Assembly: GCF_025151045.1 (NCBI RefSeq)
Contig: NZ_CP102285.1
Span: 2,356,001 to 2,420,000, forward strand
Direction of reading: 5' to 3'
Length of the DNA stretch: 64,000 bases
Origin: Parabacteroides johnsonii DSM 18315
Lineage (GTDB): Bacteria; Bacteroidota; Bacteroidia; Bacteroidales; Tannerellaceae
Position 1 is the first letter of the stretch; each line of letters opens with the position of its first letter. Below, piece after piece: positions 59,425 to 64,000 of this stretch. A program made the translations under genes and the position numbers. Below the pieces are notes generated by a model. The model saw only the letters and a list, made by a program, of their open reading frames with translations, made no database searches and was not told the origin of the DNA.

Positions 59425-59718
59425 CTATTCGTTTAATAGTGCAATGCACTTGTCTACTTCCCGCACTAACTTCGATAACCTCATCCTGGCACTTTTCATT
59501 TCTCCCTCATTGACAGAAACAACCCGTGCAGTCAGCATGTTATCACATTTGGCATTCAACTCTTCGATCGTCTTCATTGCTTGTTGAAGTTCTCCTTCCT
59601 TCTGTACCAAAAAATCTTCAAGCTCGTTGATTTTCTGCTTTTGCCTATCGCAAAGCTCCATCAAATCACGAACCCTAACATCAAATACAGCCAACAATCT
59701 TTTATGATCTTCGGTCAT
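59425..59718 (-). CDS. Short coiled-coil protein next to zapA (ZapB-like candidate)
   Basis: 97-aa predicted coiled coil: LMELCDRQKQKINELEDFLVQKEGELQQAMKTIEELNAKCDNML, then a second helix MKSARMRLSKLVREVDKCIALLNE. The ATG at 59718 (MTEDHKRLLAVFDVRV) is chosen since it follows a -7 element at 59737-59744 and upstream residues do not resemble a protein of this kind. It is in an operon with zapA (5-nt gap). By position and fold it is a candidate ZapB-type partner in division; this is inference. Confidence 0.78.
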   Translation of the reverse strand: MTEDHKRLLAVFDVRVRDLMELCDRQKQKINELEDFLVQKEGELQQAMKTIEELNAKCDNMLTARVVSVNEGEMKSARMRLSKLVREVDKCIALLNE

Positions 59719-59736
59719 TTCACACCAAATTCTACA

Positions 59737-59744
59737 CAAAAGTA
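59737..59744 (-). promoter_or_regulatory. -7 element of the zapA operon
   Basis: Minus-strand TACTTTTG fits TAnnTTTG, 18 bp before the chosen ATG; a partial -33 (GTTG) is about 20 bp further up. Confidence 0.5.
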
Positions 59745-59812
59745 AACTATAGAATTGAATAAAACAACGAATCGGTTTGTTTTTTTGACAGAAAACGTCC
59801 GGATACACAAAA

Positions 59813-59840
59813 GGCCGTTCAAACTAAAATCCGAACAGCC
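59813..59840 (-). terminator. Terminator of the small winged-helix gene
   Basis: GGCCGTTC (59813-59820) and GAACAGCC (59833-59840) pair with one mismatch, followed on the minus strand by TTTTGTG. Confidence 0.6.
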
Positions 59841-59870
59841 CTCCTTCTAATAGATTCAGCTACGCTATAT

Positions 59871-60071
59871 TTATACTAACGCAACATACCATTCACCCTC
59901 GACGTCTTCGAAAGCCAATTTGCCTTCTTTCGCTAACCAACCAAAAGCAGCATACATATCTTTTTCCGCTTTAATCTTAGTCGCTTTCTTTACTGCCTTA
60001 ACACTCATCTTACCGCCTTCATTTAATGCGTTCCAAACAAGGCCGGCGTTTGTTCCAATCAATTCGATCAT
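59871..60071 (-). CDS. Small winged helix-turn-helix protein (DUF2582-like)
   Basis: 66-aa protein: GTNAGLVWNALNEGGKMSVKAVKKATKIKAEKDMYAAFGWLAKEGKLAFEDVEGEWYVALV. The pattern of three helices then a beta wing fits the short winged-helix family found in Bacteroidota (DUF2582-like, recalled). Highly charged, soluble. Whether it binds DNA is unknown. It has a near-consensus promoter at 60106-60135 and its own terminator, so it is a monocistronic, probably well-expressed gene. Confidence 0.85.
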   Translation of the reverse strand: MIELIGTNAGLVWNALNEGGKMSVKAVKKATKIKAEKDMYAAFGWLAKEGKLAFEDVEGEWYVALV

Positions 60072-60105
60072 GTTTCTTTTTGTTTTGTTAATTCGTTAAC
60101 GGGGG

Positions 60106-60135
60106 CAAATTTATAGATTAATCGATTAAAACAAA
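60106..60135 (-). promoter_or_regulatory. Promoter of the small winged-helix gene
   Basis: Minus strand: TTTG (60132-60135), 18 bp, TAAATTTG (60106-60113), near the Bacteroidota consensus; 34 bp before the ATG at 60071. Confidence 0.72.
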
Positions 60136-60212
60136 AGGATATAGATGTTTTTTAGCATAAAAACAGGTGCTTTTTATACTTTGTAAGCATAATTAACATT
60201 GCTATAGCACAA

Positions 60213-60905
60213 TTATAGTGTTATTTTCCGCCTATCCTCAGCTGTAATAAGTTCCACCTCCATGTTTATAGCTGAAACATATTTGCTTAATAGGTCTGCC
60301 GCATACTTTCCTGCCGATTCCAGACCATCCAATCCGGAATAACCATTTATAATCATTAACAGGCGGGTGGTATCCAGCCCTATTTTTGTCCGTTCCTCAT
60401 CGCTGGTCGGAGTTCCGACCCCGCCGACCGCATCCCGATAGACTGGCAAACCTGCAATATTCAGTTCTCCACGCCCGATTCCATGATAAACTTCACCTTC
60501 CCTACCGACTCCCAGCACCAGACTTCCACCGGCAATCTTATCTGCATCGAAGCCACCAATGGAATATCCGCTACGGATAGAAACCAAATTGATGAGATCA
60601 ACCAACGTATCGACCTTATAAAGGGGTAATTCACGAAGAATACGCCGCCGCAACGCTTCAGAAGAAGGACGATAACGATTCGGATCTTTTCCCAGACGCT
60701 TATAAGCCTGGCGGGTAGCCTGTATAGGGAGCCATTTGTTGATTTGTTCCAGTTTAACTGTTTCCCGGACTACCTTTTCTTCGTCCGCTATCTCCTGCCA
60801 AAGCCGTTCATCCGGTTCCGAATTGCAAACATCACAAGACAGGACCAAAACATGTAAATCCGGACAGGCGGTAGCTACTTCTTCTGAAATTGAAATGTGT
60901 AACAT
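60213..60905 (-). CDS. B3/B4 tRNA-binding domain protein (PheT-like fragment family)
   Basis: 230-aa soluble protein consisting of a B3/B4 domain, the fold also found in the phenylalanyl-tRNA synthetase beta subunit. Visible blocks: QATRQAYKRLGKDPNRYRPSSEALRRRIL, VDTLVDLINLVSIRSGYSIGGFDADKI, and YRDAVGGVGTPTSDEERTKI. Stand-alone members are suspected to bind or edit aminoacyl-tRNA or act on small molecules; no activity is established to my knowledge. Flanked by non-coding AT-rich gaps, single gene. Confidence 0.88.
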   Translation of the reverse strand: MLHISISEEVATACPDLHVLVLSCDVCNSEPDERLWQEIADEEKVVRETVKLEQINKWLPIQATRQAYKRLGKDPNRYRPSSEALRRRILRELPLYKVDTLVDLINLVSIRSGYSIGGFDADKIAGGSLVLGVGREGEVYHGIGRGELNIAGLPVYRDAVGGVGTPTSDEERTKIGLDTTRLLMIINGYSGLDGLESAGKYAADLLSKYVSAINMEVELITAEDRRKITL

Positions 60906-60950
60906 AGGGAAAATTTATGATTTATAAAACTATAGATTGTTATTTACCAT

Positions 60951-61733
60951 CTATTTAACAATGATACCGGACAAGATACGCCCGCTCTTGATTCCCAAAC
61001 GGCGGGCGGAGAAGAAATCGTCGGGATGGGTGTAAGTGCAGATGCCGGCTAGTTCGATATGTCCGGTTGAGAGGCCTTCGGACAATAGTTGCAGTCGGTT
61101 AGCCTCCCATAAATCGATATGAGCTTTTCCTGTATCGACATTGCGCTTCAAAATACGCGGCATTTCAAAACCGACTTCCCGAAAGGCGTCGACAACCTCC
61201 TCGCCGACTTCAAAGGCATCGGGACCGATGGAAGGAGCGATACCGGCTTTCATGAGACAAGGATCGGCTCCATATTCATCAATAAGGAAGCGAACGGTTT
61301 TCGCGACGATCCGCTGTACGGTTCCCCGCCAACCGGCATGAATGGCGGCCACCGTCTTTACATCGGGAGCATACAGCAGGACAGGGACACAATCAGCTGT
61401 TGAGACGGCAATGCAAACTCCCGGCACATTCGTCACCAGAGCATCTACACCGTGCATATAAAGCTGCTGTTCTTCCAATGGAAGGGAAAGAAAAAAAGGC
61501 TCGATCGAACGAATCTCCGCCCCGTGAACCTGGAAAGGCACGAAAATACGTTCGGAAGGAATTCCGAGCACATCTGAAAGAAGTTTCCGGTTCGCCCGGA
61601 CAGCTTCCGGATTGTCCCCGCTGTATTCGCCGGGGTTAAAGGAAGCATATGCACCTTCGCTCACACCTCCTTGGCGGGTTGTCACAAAATGAGAGATGTT
61701 GCAATCCTCGCTTAATGCGGGAAATTGCAACAT
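60951..61733 (-). CDS. pgeF: Peptidoglycan editing factor PgeF (YfiH, multicopper-oxidase-like laccase domain)
   Basis: 260-aa enzyme of the DUF152/YfiH family that removes wrongly inserted serine from peptidoglycan precursors. The ATG at 61733 (MLQFPALSEDCNISHFVTTRQGGVS) is the family start and lies 10 nt after the obgE stop; earlier in-frame Met codons lie inside obgE. Conserved metal and active-site blocks: VPFQVHG, ADCVPVLLYAP, AIHAGWRGTV and the end DFFSARR. Co-transcribed with obgE. Confidence 0.93.
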   Translation of the reverse strand: MLQFPALSEDCNISHFVTTRQGGVSEGAYASFNPGEYSGDNPEAVRANRKLLSDVLGIPSERIFVPFQVHGAEIRSIEPFFLSLPLEEQQLYMHGVDALVTNVPGVCIAVSTADCVPVLLYAPDVKTVAAIHAGWRGTVQRIVAKTVRFLIDEYGADPCLMKAGIAPSIGPDAFEVGEEVVDAFREVGFEMPRILKRNVDTGKAHIDLWEANRLQLLSEGLSTGHIELAGICTYTHPDDFFSARRLGIKSGRILSGIIVK

Positions 61734-61743
61734 CTTCACTTTT

Positions 61744-62904
61744 TCATTTGGAAATATCGTCATCTTCTGCGTCATCCCAATCTTCATATTCTTCATACTC
61801 TTCATCGTCGTCGGGATCATCTTCCTCAAGAGGAATAACAAAATCATCATCAAGCGAAAGTGCGCTTACATCGATGTTCTTATGTACAATACACTCTACC
61901 TCATGGAACGTTTCCTTGTTCAGTTCCTTCCATAACAGGTCTTTCAATTCGGTGATCCCCATTCCGGTAACGGAAGAAATAAATACATAAGGAACGCCTT
62001 CCGGCAGATCTTCGGACAATGCCTCGATCAACTCCTCATCCAGCATATCGCTCTTGGTAATAGCCAGAACACGACTTTTACCCTGCAAATCCGGATTATA
62101 CTTGACCAGTTCGCCCAAAAGAATTTCGTATTCCTTCTTGATATCATCCGCATCGGCCGGCACCATAAACAGGAGTAACGAATTGCGTTCGATATGGCGC
62201 AAGAAGCGTAATCCCAACCCTTTACCTTCACTGGCACCTTCGATAATGCCAGGGATATCGGCCATAACGAACGAACGGTTGTCACGATAGCTTACTATCC
62301 CCAGATTCGGTTCGAGCGTCGTGAACGGATAATTGGCAATCTTCGGTTTGGCAGCCGAAACAACCGACAACAACGTCGACTTTCCTGCATTCGGGAAACC
62401 GACCAGACCGACATCGGCCAGCAGTTTCAATTGCAAGATCACCATACGTTCCTGCGCCGGTTCGCCGGGTTGTGCATAACGGGGAGCCTGATTGGTCGAC
62501 GTCTTGAAGTGGCAGTTACCCAATCCTCCACGCCCGCCTTTCAATAACATTACCTGCTGACCGTCCTCGGTCACATCACAGATAAACTCACCCGTATCGG
62601 CATCATACACGACTGTTCCGCAAGGGACTTCTATCACACGATCTTCACCGTCTTTCCCAAAACTGCGTTTAGCACCGCCGCCTTCACCATTTGTCGCCAT
62701 GATATGACGTTCATACTTCAGATGAAGAAGCGTCCAGTAATTCCGGTTTCCACGAAGATACACATGGCCTCCTCGCCCTCCATCGCCTCCGTCGGGACCT
62801 CCTTTCGGAATGTATTTCTCGCGGCGAAAGTGAGAAGACCCTCTCCCGCCCTTACCTGAGCGGCAATAGATCTTTACATAATCTACAAAGTTTGATTCAG
62901 CCAC
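61744..62904 (-). CDS. obgE: Obg GTPase
   Basis: 386-aa ribosome-assembly GTPase. N-terminal glycine-rich Obg fold ([40 protein letters not shown]), G domain (about 160-330) with GFPNAGKST (G1), DIPG (G3) and TKSD (G4), and an acidic tail ([23 protein letters not shown]). All motifs intact. Upstream gene is adk; the 102-nt gap contains ATTTATG repeats. Confidence 0.97.
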   Translation of the reverse strand: MAESNFVDYVKIYCRSGKGGRGSSHFRREKYIPKGGPDGGDGGRGGHVYLRGNRNYWTLLHLKYERHIMATNGEGGGAKRSFGKDGEDRVIEVPCGTVVYDADTGEFICDVTEDGQQVMLLKGGRGGLGNCHFKTSTNQAPRYAQPGEPAQERMVILQLKLLADVGLVGFPNAGKSTLLSVVSAAKPKIANYPFTTLEPNLGIVSYRDNRSFVMADIPGIIEGASEGKGLGLRFLRHIERNSLLLFMVPADADDIKKEYEILLGELVKYNPDLQGKSRVLAITKSDMLDEELIEALSEDLPEGVPYVFISSVTGMGITELKDLLWKELNKETFHEVECIVHKNIDVSALSLDDDFVIPLEEDDPDDDEEYEEYEDWDDAEDDDISK

Positions 62905-62916
62905 TTTTACTTTTTA

Positions 62917-62990
62917 ATTTATGATTTATGATTTATGATTTATGATTCATAGCGACAAAGGATATAAATCACAAATCATAAATCATAAAT
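62917..62990. repeat. ATTTATG tandem repeats with an inverted copy
   Basis: Four tandem ATTTATG units (62917-62944) are followed by the inverted series AAATCATAAATCATAAAT (62973-62990), able to form an 18-bp AT-rich stem. It occupies the gap between adk and obgE on the minus-strand transcript. Confidence 0.75.
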
Positions 62991-63006
62991 CCCATTCATA
63001 AATCTA

Positions 63007-63576
63007 TTACAAATTATTTACCGCTTCTTTGATACGTCCGAAAATTTCTTCGATTGTCCCCATACCTTTGATGGCAACATGTTTACCTTCACCGATATAG
63101 TAATCAGCCAAAGGAGCAGTCTGTTTGTGATAAACATCCAGTCTTGACTTGATTGTTTCCAGATTATCATCCGAACGGCCTGAGACCTTACCACGTTCCA
63201 ACAGACGGTTGATCAGTTCTTCTTCTTCTACCTGAAGGTTCAGCATAACGGATACATCGGTTCCACGTTTGTTCAACATTTCTTTCAGTGCTTTTGCCTG
63301 CGGGATCGTACGGGGGAAACCGTCGAAGATGACACCTTTGGAGTTCACCTTGCTGTCCAAAACCTTAGCCAGCATGTCAACAATCAACTCATCCGGAACC
63401 AGTTGTCCTTTTTCGATATAATCTTTAGCAATCTTACCCAGCTCTGTCTCGTTCTTCATTTCAGAACGCAAAACATCACCTGTAGAGATATGGTCCAAAC
63501 CATATTCTTTAATAATCAATTCGCTCTGTGTTCCCTTTCCTGAACCGGGAGCACCAAAAATAACAATGTTCAACAT
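63007..63576 (-). CDS. adk: Adenylate kinase
   Basis: 189-aa short-form adenylate kinase (ATP + AMP to 2 ADP). The ATG at 63576 gives MLNIVIFGAPGSGKGTQSELI, the P-loop start; upstream in-frame codons lie in an AT-rich repeat. Other motifs: STGDVLRSEM, GFPRTIPQAKAL, LLERGKVSGRSDDN (short lid without zinc site). Between hpt and obgE, the usual Bacteroidota order. Confidence 0.97.
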   Translation of the reverse strand: MLNIVIFGAPGSGKGTQSELIIKEYGLDHISTGDVLRSEMKNETELGKIAKDYIEKGQLVPDELIVDMLAKVLDSKVNSKGVIFDGFPRTIPQAKALKEMLNKRGTDVSVMLNLQVEEEELINRLLERGKVSGRSDDNLETIKSRLDVYHKQTAPLADYYIGEGKHVAIKGMGTIEEIFGRIKEAVNNL

Positions 63577-63593
63577 AAAAAGTAAACTTTTTA

Positions 63594-63625
63594 AATTGAC
63601 AATTGACAATTGGCAATTGACAATT
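63594..63625. repeat. AATTGACAATTG micro-repeat upstream of adk
   Basis: AATTGACAATTGACAATTGG and CAATTGACAATT run in a short tandem, partly palindromic, in the 90-nt hpt-adk gap. Could be prone to slippage; no function evident. Confidence 0.6.
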
Positions 63626-63666
63626 ACTCGCCAACTATCCAACCATCCATCGCCTCTTATTATACA

Positions 63667-64000
63667 TTAATCTAATAAATTTCCTCCTCTTCCCAAATTA
63701 TCAATTATCTTATAGATATCCCGATAGCCCCGTCCCTGTTCATCATAATCCAGTCCGTAACCGACAATAAAGTCACTCGGAATCCGGATGCCGATATAAT
63801 CAGGTTTCAGATCGCACTTCAACGAATCAGGCTTGAACAGCATAGTCGCCAACTTAACATCGGCCGCCCCGTCCTTGCGAAGCTTATCCATAACATACTG
63901 CATCGTAAAGCCGGTATCGATGATATCCTCGATCAAGATCAAAGTCCTCCCTTTCACATCGGCCTGTACTGGCATAATCTCACGAACTACACCGGTCGTA
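63667..64000 (-). CDS. hpt: Hypoxanthine phosphoribosyltransferase, 5' end outside window
   Basis: C-terminal part of a purine-salvage phosphoribosyltransferase. The frame stays open to the window edge (residues TTGVVREIM before MPVQADVKGR), so the N-terminus is missing. The PRPP-binding loop VLIEDIIDTGFTM (here LILIEDIIDTGFTM) and the following VKLATMLFKPDSL, YIGIRIPSDFIVGYGLDYDEQGR are characteristic. First gene in the hpt-adk-obgE-pgeF run. Confidence 0.93.
   Translation of the reverse strand, partial: TTGVVREIMPVQADVKGRTLILIEDIIDTGFTMQYVMDKLRKDGAADVKLATMLFKPDSLKCDLKPDYIGIRIPSDFIVGYGLDYDEQGRGYRDIYKIIDNLGRGGNLLD

Noticed and set aside
61734-61853. Longer N-terminus of PgeF
   Set aside because: These codons lie inside the obgE acidic-tail region and read as low-complexity Met/Lys/Ile; the family start is at 61733.

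Overview
The window is from a Bacteroidota chromosome, most likely a gut Parabacteroides (inference). It has two divergent SusC/SusD pairs, several promoters of the Bacteroidota type (TAnnTTTG, in a few cases with TTTG about 20 bp upstream), SusD lipoproteins, and families largely confined to the phylum (DUF4251, DUF3332, PG0541-type, NagB-PIG-L fusion). No tRNA, rRNA, CRISPR array, integrase or transposase gene was seen. Both ends cut a gene: a TolC-type protein at the left and hpt at the right.

Region 1 (1-9.0 kb, + strand) reads as one tight operon: TolC-like channel, periplasmic adaptor, RND permease, PG0541-type PII-like protein, a response regulator with an atypical phosphorylation pocket, then three enzymes: a steroid 5-alpha-reductase homologue, an Old Yellow Enzyme-type flavin reductase and a short-chain dehydrogenase. 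The last three match the reaction set 5-alpha-reduction, 5-beta-reduction and 3-hydroxysteroid dehydrogenation described for gut Bacteroidota acting on 3-oxo-delta4 bile acids and steroids. Their coupling to an efflux pump and a regulator is the most interesting system here.

Region 2 (9.1-16.7 kb) is housekeeping: rplY, pth and an S4-domain protein (+); then EFR1-type ferredoxin, TlpA-like thioredoxin and an unknown secreted protein (-); an M28 peptidase; and an ABC-F protein whose second ATP site looks degenerate, followed by an LTA-synthase-like membrane sulfatase (16.7-18.6 kb).

Region 3 (18.6-30.0 kb) holds a TonB-dependent receptor operon with a beta-helix lipoprotein and a YwqK/MORN protein; a DUF3843-like gene; a 0.5 kb giant imperfect palindrome; comB with an oxidoreductase; a DUF4251 protein; and a NagB-like/PIG-L deacetylase fusion whose NagB catalytic residues are missing. 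Region 4 (30.0-35.0 kb) has two tandem NagA paralogues, one lacking metal ligands, a MITE-like element, and a Uup-like ABC-F gene.

Region 5 (35.0-57.1 kb) is a polysaccharide-utilisation locus. On the - strand lie SusC1, SusD1, a CE15-like esterase, a GH2 enzyme, a five-bladed propeller hydrolase and a serine-type sulfatase. Divergently on the + strand lie SusC2, SusD2, a DUF3332 lipoprotein and a large LacZ-type GH2. The 1.08 kb gap between the SusC genes carries a 17-nt motif as an inverted pair, plus a third 16-nt copy, each upstream of a susC. This could be shared operators or an invertible segment. Local regulators (HTCS, ECF/anti-sigma) are absent from the window.

Region 6 (57.1-64.0 kb, all - strand) is core cell biology: rny, zapA with a coiled-coil partner, a small winged-helix protein, a B3/B4-domain protein, pgeF, obgE, adk and hpt.
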